Below are positions 6,697 to 13,346 of a stretch of DNA of 13,346 nucleotides, one piece after another. The DNA comes from Deltaproteobacteria bacterium UBA6930 (GTDB lineage Bacteria > Myxococcota_A > UBA9160 > UBA6930). The notes below the pieces were generated by a model. It saw nothing but the letters and a program-made list of their open reading frames with translations, was not told the origin of the DNA and searched no databases. Numbering within the stretch: position 1 is the first letter of the stretch; the number at the start of each line of letters is the position of its first letter. A program made the position numbers and the translations under genes. The DNA lies in assembly GCA_002450755.1 (NCBI GenBank), contig DKAI01000135.1, positions 1-13,346 on the forward strand, given 5' to 3'.

Positions 6697-8745
6697 ATGG
6701 CACATAGGTTAGGTGTGGACGTTGGAGGTACTTTCACCGATGTACTTCTTGTCGATGATGAAACTGGACAGCGTGTTACCTCGAAGGTGCCTTCGACACC
6801 TGCTGATTCATCGGTAGGTGTTTTAAACGGGATAACGAGAGCGTGTGAGAAGGCAGGTATTAAGCCTGGACAGATTTCTCAGGTGATGCACGGTACAACT
6901 GTGGCCACAAATGCCATGTTGACTTCGGGAGGTGCACGGGTCGGTCTTGTCACGACCGAGGGTTACGGTCAGGTTCTTCAGATTGCCCGTTCATTTGTAC
7001 CGGGCGGTCTTGGCGGCTGGGTAATTTACGTACCGTCCGCTCCGTTGGCACCATTAGAGCTCACTACTGAAATTTTTGAAAGAATTGGCGCAGATGGTTC
7101 TGTGGTGCGTCCCTTGGACGAGGATCAGGCCCGAGAGGCCCTCTTGAAATTGAAAGACGCAGGGATTGAGGCTCTTACGGTAAGTCTTATCAATTCGTTT
7201 GAAAATCCAATTCACGAAAAGCGAGTTCGGGAAATTGCAGAGGATGTGTTGGATGGAATTCCTGTATCGATTTCTTTCGATGTAATTCCTGAAATGATGG
7301 AATACGAGCGTACTGTTACTACCGTCGCGAACTCTTATGTACGACCGGCAGTCGAGTCGTATGTTAAGAACCTTGAAGCTGAATTAACTGATCGTTTGGA
7401 TGGTGTGACCCTCCGTATACTTCGATCAGATGGGGGGTTGGCTTCAGCGGGTGCAGCGCAAGTTCTTCCTGTCAACCATCTAATGAGCGGGCCGGCAGGC
7501 GGCGTGTCGGGTGCTATCTGGGTCGCTCGACAGGCAGGCTTTGAAAACTTGCTTACCTTCGATATGGGTGGTACTTCGACCGATGTCGCTTTAGTCAGGG
7601 ATGGCAGGGCAGCGCTTAGAAGAGAGACGACCGTTGGAGACGTAACCGTTAGGGCTTCTTCAGTGGACGTTCGTACAGTAGGTGCAGGTGGAGGTTCTAT
7701 TGCGCACGTTCCGGAACTTACAGGCGCTTTAAGAGTCGGCCCTGAAAGTGCGGGAGCCGATCCTGGTCCCGCAGCCTATGGTCGTGGTGGGGAGAGTCCT
7801 ACTGTCACAGATGCGAACGTAGTTCTGGGGTATTTCCCTGAGTCTCAGCGTCTAGGTGGGGATATGCCCCTTGATCGTTCCAAGTCCCAGGAGGTGGTCC
7901 AGCAGATTGCAGATGCGAGAGGCCTGTCTCTAGAAAGGGCGGCTGCTGGAATCGTAGATATTGTAAATGAAAATATGTGCGGAGCTCTCCGACTCGTTTC
8001 GGTGGAGCAAGGATATGATCCGCGAGACTTTGCCCTTATCGCTTTTGGAGGCGCAGGCCCATTGCATGCGAACGCACTTGCGAAATTAATTCACGCATGG
8101 CCAGTGATCATACCGCCTGGACCAGGTGTCCTCTGTGCGTACGGAGATGCCACAACTCGACTTCGCAATGAAGCTTCTCGGAGCTTTGTCCGTCGTTTTA
8201 GTAATACGAGTTCCGACGAGCTTCGTGCTCTACTAGAAGAGCTCGCCGGCCAGGCTCGCGCATCTCTTGAGAAGGAAGGAGAGGAGGTTGAAGCCGTGCA
8301 CTACGAGGCCGACCTCCGCTATCAAGGCCAAGGCTTGCAGCTATCGGTACCGGTTGACCTTAAGTTGCTTTCCTCTGATGGATTAAATCACCCCGGAGAA
8401 GCCTTTGATAGAATGCACACTAAGCTCTTTACCTTTGCTTTGGATTCCGAGAAAGAATTCGTGAATCTGCGAGCAGCTGCTGAAAGCCCTGGTTCAGAAT
8501 TAACAGCTGCATCTGCACCTAAAGGAAAAGGCGCTGACTCGGCATGTGTCGGAAAGCAAGTCGTTTTTGTCGAAGGAGAAAGTGTAACGGCAAAAGTCTT
8601 TGCACGAGAGCTTTTGGGAAGCGGAGATACGATACAGGGTCCAGCAATAGTGACCGAAATGGATTCCACAACACTAATCCTACCCTCTCATGAGGCGGAA
8701 GTGGATGACCTAGGAAATATTTTAATTCGACCGCAGGAAGCATAA
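6697..8745 (+). CDS. hyuA: Hydantoinase/oxoprolinase family subunit A (HyuA-like)
   Basis: A 682-residue protein of the HyuA family (ATP-dependent hydantoinase, 5-oxoprolinase, and acetone/acetophenone carboxylase beta-type subunits). The ASKHA ATPase signatures are clear: phosphate-1 LGVDVGGTFTDVLLVD (5-20), MHGTTVATNA (64-73), MSGPAGGVSGA (263-273), phosphate-2 LTFDMGGTSTDVAL (286-299), GAGGGSIA (329-336) and the adenosine-side motif FGGAGPLHA (450-458). This subunit phosphorylates the substrate so that the B subunit can complete ring opening or carboxylation. Its ATG begins directly after the amidohydrolase TAA with no spacer and only a weak ribosome binding site, so it probably depends on translational coupling. 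It overlaps hyuB by one base. The gene symbol denotes the family only; the substrate is unknown. Confidence 0.95.
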   Translation: MAHRLGVDVGGTFTDVLLVDDETGQRVTSKVPSTPADSSVGVLNGITRACEKAGIKPGQISQVMHGTTVATNAMLTSGGARVGLVTTEGYGQVLQIARSFVPGGLGGWVIYVPSAPLAPLELTTEIFERIGADGSVVRPLDEDQAREALLKLKDAGIEALTVSLINSFENPIHEKRVREIAEDVLDGIPVSISFDVIPEMMEYERTVTTVANSYVRPAVESYVKNLEAELTDRLDGVTLRILRSDGGLASAGAAQVLPVNHLMSGPAGGVSGAIWVARQAGFENLLTFDMGGTSTDVALVRDGRAALRRETTVGDVTVRASSVDVRTVGAGGGSIAHVPELTGALRVGPESAGADPGPAAYGRGGESPTVTDANVVLGYFPESQRLGGDMPLDRSKSQEVVQQIADARGLSLERAAAGIVDIVNENMCGALRLVSVEQGYDPRDFALIAFGGAGPLHANALAKLIHAWPVIIPPGPGVLCAYGDATTRLRNEASRSFVRRFSNTSSDELRALLEELAGQARASLEKEGEEVEAVHYEADLRYQGQGLQLSVPVDLKLLSSDGLNHPGEAFDRMHTKLFTFALDSEKEFVNLRAAAESPGSELTAASAPKGKGADSACVGKQVVFVEGESVTAKVFARELLGSGDTIQGPAIVTEMDSTTLILPSHEAEVDDLGNILIRPQEA

Positions 8746-10616
8746 TGCCAGTTGAAATTATTGAGACAAACAAAGAGCCCTTAAAGCCAGTTCAGGTGGA
8801 TCCAGTTACTCTGGACATCATTGAGAATGCTCTTAGAAATGCCCGGTTTGAAATGGATGCTGTCCTTTTTCGGACCGCCATGTCTCCTGGAATCAGAGAG
8901 CAACACGATGAATTTCCCTTAATCGCAAATCGTGACGGAAAGATGGTCGTAGGTCAGTTTGGTTCCTTCATTCATGGGTTTTCTGCAGGACATGAAGGTA
9001 CTGTTGAGGAAGGTGATATTTTTCTTACGTCAGATCCCTACAGCTGCGCAGGAGCAATAAGCCACGCAAATGACTGGCTAGTTTTGATGCCGATCTTCCG
9101 GGACGGAAGATTGTTGGCTTGGACCGCCATGTTTGGTCATATGACTGATATTGGTGGGAAAGTCCCAGGTAGTCTTCCAACAGATGCTCGACAGATTTAC
9201 GAGGAGGGAATAGTAATTCCTCCGGTGAAGATTTGTAAAAAAGGCGAGATGCAAGACGATTTGTTGAAAGTAATCTTTCACAATTGCAGGCTTCCACATT
9301 GGAATAGAAGTGATTTAAATGCGATTGTCGCAGCGATTCGGACAGCAGAACGCAGAGTCGTGGAAATTGCCGAGAGGTTTACCGACGACGTTTTTCATCA
9401 AGCGATGGAAGAGTTATTAGATCGAAATTTTCGTGCGATGAAGCAATTAATTGCGAACACAATTCCCGAGAAGCGACAGGTATTCGAAGATTATATTTGC
9501 GATGACGGAATGGGGATGGGGCCCTATAAAATTAAGTGCGCGATGTGGAGAGAAGGGGAGAAGGTCATCTTTGATTTTGAAGGTACCGATCCACAGTCAA
9601 CTGGTTCAATAAATTTTTATTTGAATGAAGAAATGTTCAAGATGTTCTGTGGGGTCGTGATGATCATGGTCTTCGATCCACAGATTCTCTTCAACGATGG
9701 ATTCTACCCGTTAATGGAAGTACGAATTCCGGAAGGTTCAATTCTAAAACCACGTCACCCGGCTGCTCTTTCTTGTCGGACTCATGCGCTTGGAAGAATT
9801 TTTGATGTAATAAGTGGACTCCTGGGACAAGGAAGTCCGGACTTTCTGTGTGCAGCTGGATTTTCTGATAGTCCGCATTTTATGTACTCAGGCTATGACA
9901 GTAAAGGAGAGTGGTATCAACTCTACCAGATAGGTTTTGGTGGTATACCGGGAAGACCGATTGGTGACGGTCCCGATGGGCACTCTCTGTGGCCTAGTTT
10001 TACTAATGTACCGAATGAGTTCCTGGAGAGTTATTTTCCGTTGAGAATAGAGAAATACGAGACGGTTACCGATAGTGGCGGAGCTGGTTTACACAGAGGA
10101 GGGAATGCGGTTCGAATGGTGTACCGATTCCTTGAAGACGGGGAAATTTCGATACACGACGATCGTTGGTTTACATATCCCTGGGGAGTAAATGGGGGTG
10201 ACCCAGGTGAGCGGAGCAAAAAAATACTTAAGAGGGAAGACGGGACAGAAGAAATCTTGCCTTCGAAGTGCGATCGCGTTGTTGTGAAAAAAGACGATAT
10301 GCTGGCTTTTGAAACTTGGGGTGGAGGCGGGTGGGGAAACCCGTTGAATAGAGGTGCTGAGATTGTTGCTGCTGATGTGGATAAAGGTCTAGTGAGCATT
10401 GAAGGAGCACGACGCTATGGGGTTGTAATTAATAGCAACGGTCGGCTCGACGAGCCTGCTACGGACAGACTTCGCGCCGAGATGAAAGCAGGTTACGATT
10501 CGGATGAGATTTTTAACTTTGGAGGAACCCTTGAAGAACTCCGTTCAAGATGTCTAGAGGAGACAGGGTTGAAGCCGCCGACCCCACCCGTGTTTACAGC
10601 AACCCGGAGAAGTTGA
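8745..10616 (+). CDS. hyuB: Hydantoinase/oxoprolinase family subunit B (HyuB-like)
   Basis: A 623-residue HyuB-family protein, partner of the preceding subunit. The hallmarks are VDPVTLDIIENALRNARFEM (18-37), RTAMSPGIREQHDEFPLI (43-60), SDPYSCAGAISHANDW (96-111) with His107 and Asp110 as likely metal ligands, GHMTDIGGKVPGSLP (131-145) with His132 and Asp135, and the C-terminal glycine-rich ETWGGGGWGNPLNR (523-536). In most hydantoinase/oxoprolinase B subunits the third motif reads NDPYxGGTHxPD, so this is a divergent branch. The start overlaps the hyuA stop (TAATG). No gene for a small third subunit of the acetone-carboxylase type follows, so ring-amide hydrolysis is slightly favoured over ketone carboxylation. 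It ends 20 bases before the convergent epoxide hydrolase stop. Confidence 0.95.
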   Translation: MPVEIIETNKEPLKPVQVDPVTLDIIENALRNARFEMDAVLFRTAMSPGIREQHDEFPLIANRDGKMVVGQFGSFIHGFSAGHEGTVEEGDIFLTSDPYSCAGAISHANDWLVLMPIFRDGRLLAWTAMFGHMTDIGGKVPGSLPTDARQIYEEGIVIPPVKICKKGEMQDDLLKVIFHNCRLPHWNRSDLNAIVAAIRTAERRVVEIAERFTDDVFHQAMEELLDRNFRAMKQLIANTIPEKRQVFEDYICDDGMGMGPYKIKCAMWREGEKVIFDFEGTDPQSTGSINFYLNEEMFKMFCGVVMIMVFDPQILFNDGFYPLMEVRIPEGSILKPRHPAALSCRTHALGRIFDVISGLLGQGSPDFLCAAGFSDSPHFMYSGYDSKGEWYQLYQIGFGGIPGRPIGDGPDGHSLWPSFTNVPNEFLESYFPLRIEKYETVTDSGGAGLHRGGNAVRMVYRFLEDGEISIHDDRWFTYPWGVNGGDPGERSKKILKREDGTEEILPSKCDRVVVKKDDMLAFETWGGGGWGNPLNRGAEIVAADVDKGLVSIEGARRYGVVINSNGRLDEPATDRLRAEMKAGYDSDEIFNFGGTLEELRSRCLEETGLKPPTPPVFTATRRS

Positions 10617-10636
10617 CCCGTGCCTCTGAGGTCTCT

Positions 10637-11803
10637 CTATTTCCTAAATATTTCGAAAAATTTCCTAATGTCACGGACGAGTGCTTTAGGTTCCTCCATC
10701 GGAGCAAAGTGCCCTCCAGAATTCATTTCCGTCCAATGCCGCAAGTTGTAATAGTTGTCAGCCCATTTTCGAGGCATTAAAACGACTTCTTCTTTAAAGA
10801 CAGCGACTCCAGTGGGTGATTCAACAACGGGTGTTCGAGAATGAGAAGGTTTCCAAGGATTGTGGAGGCATTCATAATAATATCTTGCAGATGTGCCGAA
10901 ACTCTGGGTAAACCAATAAATTGACATCGTCGTAAGGAGATCATCTTTACTGAATCGCGTCTCTACGTTTCCCTTACTGTCGCTCCAGCTTCTCCTTTTT
11001 TCTAAAATCCATGAGCAGAGTCCTGCCGGAGAGTCATTCAATGCGAAGGCAAGCGTTTGAGGCTTGGTCGCTTGAATTCCAGAGTATCCACTTTCTTTCA
11101 GAAAGAAATTTTCATTTCTCTTAAATTTCCAGACTTCTTCGGGCGCATACTCATCCTCCGAAGGCAGATCGCCGCTGAATATGTCGAGCGGAATCGTAAG
11201 GTGGAGGTAAGTTCCAATTAGATGCTCAGCATATTTATGCCCAAGTTGAGAAGTGATGAGTGCACCCCAGTCTCCACCACCTGCAGCAAACTTATCGTAA
11301 CCGAGGATGTCTCTCATCAAGGTGACCCATAAATCCGCGGTTTGCCAAAAATTTATTCCGGATGTCTTGAGGGGATTTGAAAAGCCATAGCCCGGCAGTG
11401 AAGGGATCACTACGTCGAAAGCGTCCTTTGCCTCTCCACCATATGAAGTAGGATCTGTCAGGGGCCCTATGGTCTTATGCCAATCCCAAAATGTCCAGGG
11501 CCAGCCGTGACTCAGAATCAGCGGGATAGGATTCGGCCCTTTGCCTCTTTGGTACATAAAATGGATAGGTATTTCTTGGATAATCGTTTTGAAATTGTCG
11601 AAGCTATTCATGTAGGTTTCATGTTTACGCCAATCGTATCCGGACTCCCAGTACTCAAGAAGGTTCCTTAAATAAGTGCCATTAGTCCCGTATTCCCACG
11701 ACTCGTTAGCGATTTCTGGTGCCAGCCTTGTGCGCTTCAATCTGTGGCGTAAATCAATTAGATCTGATTCGGGTACGTGAATGTTGAATGTCTCGTATTT
11801 CAT
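10637..11803 (-). CDS. Epoxide hydrolase (microsomal-type, EHN domain plus alpha/beta hydrolase)
   Basis: A 388-residue epoxide hydrolase of the EPHX1-like group. The N-terminal EHN domain is seen in IHVPESDLIDLRHRLKRTRL (8-27) and in DWRKHETYMNSFDNF (57-71), followed by the alpha/beta hydrolase oxyanion motif SHGWPWTFWDW (98-108), VVIPSLPGYGFS (131-142), nucleophile Asp178 in GGGDWGA, and catalytic His365 in SGGHFAPMEEP. The acid is probably Glu338 or Glu339 in FKEEV. Cap-domain Tyr residues in ARYYYECLH (307-315) could bind the epoxide oxygen. Water adds to an epoxide to give a diol. There is no signal peptide; it is cytosolic as far as sequence shows. Start support: AGGGAA lies seven bases upstream of the ATG, with a sigma70-like promoter before it. 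It converges with hyuB and diverges from the HsaA-like remnant. Confidence 0.95.
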   Translation of the reverse strand: MKYETFNIHVPESDLIDLRHRLKRTRLAPEIANESWEYGTNGTYLRNLLEYWESGYDWRKHETYMNSFDNFKTIIQEIPIHFMYQRGKGPNPIPLILSHGWPWTFWDWHKTIGPLTDPTSYGGEAKDAFDVVIPSLPGYGFSNPLKTSGINFWQTADLWVTLMRDILGYDKFAAGGGDWGALITSQLGHKYAEHLIGTYLHLTIPLDIFSGDLPSEDEYAPEEVWKFKRNENFFLKESGYSGIQATKPQTLAFALNDSPAGLCSWILEKRRSWSDSKGNVETRFSKDDLLTTMSIYWFTQSFGTSARYYYECLHNPWKPSHSRTPVVESPTGVAVFKEEVVLMPRKWADNYYNLRHWTEMNSGGHFAPMEEPKALVRDIRKFFEIFRK

Positions 11804-11810
11804 TTTCTAA

Positions 11811-11816
11811 TTCCCT
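11811..11816 (-). promoter_or_regulatory. Ribosome binding site of the epoxide hydrolase
   Basis: On the minus strand AGGGAA occupies 11816 down to 11811, seven bases before the ATG at 11803. This fixes the start codon of the epoxide hydrolase. Confidence 0.65.
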
Positions 11817-11843
11817 GAAAGTTTCAATTATGCTTTGGTGAAC

Positions 11844-11871
11844 GTTATACCCATGCGTACTGTTCCGCCAA
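11844..11871 (-). promoter_or_regulatory. Candidate sigma70 promoter of the epoxide hydrolase
   Basis: On the minus strand, TTGGCG (11871-11866) and TATAAC (11849-11844) are separated by 16 bases, a near-consensus -35/-10 pair. Transcription would begin near 11837, leaving about 33 bases of leader with the ribosome binding site inside it. The -35 box lies within ten bases of the beginning of the truncated HsaA-like frame. Confidence 0.5.
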
Positions 11872-11877
11872 CTCCCG

Positions 11878-12738
11878 TTGACGAGTGATCGATGGAGAGA
11901 AAAATGCATTTCGATGATACCGGCGCCAACGGCGAAAGCGGAATTTATAGAAGGTGGAATCTTGGTAAATGGGCGTTGGAGTTTCGCTTCAGGATGTAAC
12001 AACGCAAACTGGTTGTTGGGAACAGTTTTAATGGTGGATAGGAATGGTGAATCCTTACATGACTCGGCTGGAAAGGCGATTTTGTTGCTGCCATTTTTTT
12101 CGCGAGAACAATTTTCTATCATAGATAATTGGCACGTGTCGGGGTTGAGGGGTTCCGGTAGTCATGATGTCGAAGTAAGAGATGGTTTTGTACCAACAGA
12201 TCGCTGGCTAACGCTCAGCGATCCTCTGTCAGTGGCAGGCACGCTTTTTAAGTTCCCTGTAATCAGTACGTTTCCACCGGCAGTTGCGGCAGTTTCTATT
12301 GGCATCGCTCGTGCAGCGTTCGATTGCTTTATGGAACTCGCACCTAATAAGGTTCCGGTCGCGGGGACTATACCTATCAGCGAGTTTGGTTCTGTGCAAA
12401 GTGTTGTGGCAAAGGCGGAGGCATTGATCGATTCAGCTCGAAGTTATATTTACGAGGTGGTCGACTCTCTGTGGACGGATATTGAAAATGGTAAGGCCGC
12501 AACGATTGATGCGAGACGTCGAATTCGCCTTGCTGGTAGCCATGCCGCTTCATTAGCGGCGGATTCAGTTGATCTTCTTTATAACGCGGCTGGGTCTTCA
12601 TCTATTGCGGAGACTTGTCCATTACAGCGCTATTTCAGAGACATCCATGTTACAACTCAACATCACCACGTACAGGGAGGGGAATTGGAGCGCATGGGGC
12701 GATTGCGATTAACGGGCAGTGTTGAAGGACTGGTTTAG
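11878..12738 (+). CDS. 5'-truncated HsaA-like flavin-dependent monooxygenase / ACAD-fold protein (probable remnant)
   Basis: A 286-codon frame, read from a TTG at 11878, matches the C-terminal two thirds of HsaA-type flavin-dependent monooxygenases, which share the acyl-CoA dehydrogenase fold and hydroxylate phenolic rings such as in steroid catabolism. Visible motifs: GGILVNGRWSFASGC (26-40), WHVSGLRGSGSHDVEV (85-100), and LYNAAGSSSIAETCPLQRYF (234-253) followed by RDIH. Relatives are about 390 residues and carry an N-terminal helical domain of over 100 residues that is absent here. The frame closes with TGA at 11839, and the 74 bases back to the epoxide hydrolase start encode no recognisable N-terminus in any frame. 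No start is convincing: TTG 11878 and ATG 11914 lack well-spaced Shine-Dalgarno sequences. There are no internal stops, so the truncation looks recent, or the product is a residual protein. A pseudogene is the likeliest reading. Confidence 0.75.
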   Translation: MTSDRWREKCISMIPAPTAKAEFIEGGILVNGRWSFASGCNNANWLLGTVLMVDRNGESLHDSAGKAILLLPFFSREQFSIIDNWHVSGLRGSGSHDVEVRDGFVPTDRWLTLSDPLSVAGTLFKFPVISTFPPAVAAVSIGIARAAFDCFMELAPNKVPVAGTIPISEFGSVQSVVAKAEALIDSARSYIYEVVDSLWTDIENGKAATIDARRRIRLAGSHAASLAADSVDLLYNAAGSSSIAETCPLQRYFRDIHVTTQHHHVQGGELERMGRLRLTGSVEGLV

Positions 12739-12797
12739 CCGATAATGCTACGAGGTTGAGTAACCGCTAATGCATTCTGGCAATTGGCTTATTTTTT
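12738..12797 (+). terminator. Weak hairpin plus T-run between convergent genes
   Basis: GCC (12738-12740) with GGC (12779-12781) and AATGC (12744-12748) with GCATT (12772-12776) can pair around an inner GGTTGAGTAACC hairpin (12754-12765). Six T (12792-12797) follow, but ten bases after the stem. It could be an imperfect rho-independent terminator for the rightward remnant; the gap before the T-run makes this uncertain. Confidence 0.25.
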
Positions 12798-13346
12798 AAA
12801 GAAACACGTCTCCACCATTTGGTGAAATCGTTTGACCAACAATGTGTCGCGCCTCCTCAGATGCCAAGAAAACATAGGCGGGGGCAATATCGCCTACTTC
12901 AGCCAGTCGACCTTTCGGAATCGCCAGTCTTATAGTCTCTAGCATTTCTGGGGATACGCCCTTGAGTATGGGTGTTTGTGTAGCGCCAGGTGCTACACAA
13001 TTAGCCGTGACATTTCTTTCGCCGATTTCGAGGGCGAGCGATCGTGTGAAACCGATGATTCCGGCTTTTGCAGTCGTATAGTGAGAGAGTCCAGGAGCAC
13101 CCTTATACGCAAGTTGCGAGGCCGTGTTGATAATTCTTCCGTAGTTTTTCAGGTACATGTCCGGTAAGAAGGCTCGAGTGCAAAAAAAGACACCTCCCAG
13201 GTGAACCATGAGTAGCCGTTGCCATTGACTCGTTTCCATCTCCTCGATTAGGGAGGTGCTTGCGATTCCAGCATTGTTGACTAGAACGTCTACACGATCG
13301 AAATGCTCATATACCTTAGAGGCGAGGTGGTTTACTTCCTCCTCGT
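12796..13346 (-). CDS. Short-chain dehydrogenase/reductase (5' partial)
   Basis: An NAD(P)-dependent short-chain dehydrogenase/reductase, cytosolic. The frame continues past the ATG at 13239 to the right edge, where DVLVNNAGIAS precedes it, so that ATG is internal; the N-terminal TGxxxGxG cofactor motif lies outside the window. About 183 residues are visible: NNAG; LLMVHLGGVFFCTRAFLP; GRIINTAS with the catalytic Ser; SHYTTAKAG with the catalytic Tyr and Lys; then NVTANCVAPGATQTP and the C-terminal SPNGGDVFL. The place where many SDRs have the tetrad Asn (VNLtG) reads VHLGG, as in multifunctional enzyme type 2 dehydrogenase domains. FabG-like 3-ketoacyl reductase or 3-hydroxyacyl-CoA/steroid dehydrogenase roles are both possible; neighbouring catabolic genes favour a dehydrogenase in beta-oxidation or ring metabolism. 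The gene converges with the HsaA-like remnant, 57 bases apart. Confidence 0.93.
   Translation of the reverse strand, partial: EEEVNHLASKVYEHFDRVDVLVNNAGIASTSLIEEMETSQWQRLLMVHLGGVFFCTRAFLPDMYLKNYGRIINTASQLAYKGAPGLSHYTTAKAGIIGFTRSLALEIGERNVTANCVAPGATQTPILKGVSPEMLETIRLAIPKGRLAEVGDIAPAYVFLASEEARHIVGQTISPNGGDVFL

Noticed and set aside
10640..10668. TTTCCTAA occurring twice near the end of the epoxide hydrolase gene
   Set aside because: It is inside coding sequence and is explained by repeated Phe-Arg-Lys codons at the C-terminus.
11904..11999. ATG at 11904 with GGAGAG before it as the start of the HsaA-like gene
   Set aside because: It is in a different frame and stops after about 31 codons, so it cannot initiate the conserved frame.
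12796..13239. Treating the SDR as a complete 147-residue protein starting at the ATG at 13239
   Set aside because: The frame continues without a stop to the window edge and encodes the NNAG motif, so the gene is 5' partial.

Overview
The window reads as part of a catabolic gene cluster from a bacterium of intermediate base composition (about half GC by eye). It contains no RNA gene, CRISPR array, transposase, integrase or transcriptional regulator that I can see. The families present are acyl-CoA dehydrogenase (ACAD), CaiB/BaiF CoA-transferase, amidohydrolase, HyuA/HyuB, epoxide hydrolase, an HsaA-like flavin enzyme and a short-chain dehydrogenase (SDR). Together they are typical of environmental Proteobacteria and relatives, and of actinobacteria, that degrade steroids, terpenoids or aromatic compounds. 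I cannot fix the taxon from the sequence.

Layout. Bases 2-2289 (+): two translationally coupled ACAD genes, the first open at the left edge, resembling heteromeric ACADs of steroid side-chain beta-oxidation. Bases 2286-3191 (-): a complete metallo-beta-lactamase-fold hydrolase with a signal peptide, overlapping the second ACAD gene tail to tail. Bases 3274-3642 (+): a small SnoaL/NTF2-like protein. Bases 3802-10616 (+): a compact four-gene run of class III CoA-transferase, D-aminoacylase-like amidohydrolase, HyuA and HyuB. The last three genes are separated by 0 bp and a 1-bp overlap, so they are almost certainly one transcript. Bases 10637-11803 (-): an epoxide hydrolase with a recognisable promoter and ribosome binding site. 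Bases 11878-12738 (+): the C-terminal two thirds of an HsaA-like flavin-dependent monooxygenase/ACAD-fold protein, lacking the N-terminal helical domain and probably a remnant. Bases 12796-13346 (-): an SDR open at the right edge.

How the genes may work together (inference). The CoA-transferase could activate a carboxylic acid, the ACAD pair could desaturate the acyl-CoA, and the epoxide hydrolase and SDR could act on epoxide and alcohol intermediates. HyuA/HyuB belong to ATP-dependent enzymes that open cyclic amides or carboxylate ketones, and the linked amidohydrolase suggests an amide, lactam or related ring as substrate. The amidohydrolase lacks the two mid-barrel histidines expected of D-aminoacylases. 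That oddity and the unassigned CoA-transferase/amidohydrolase/HyuA/HyuB operon are the best candidates for undescribed biochemistry here.

Intergenic space is short everywhere. The longest gene-free stretch is 159 bases (3643-3801), which holds a palindrome and an inverted repeat.
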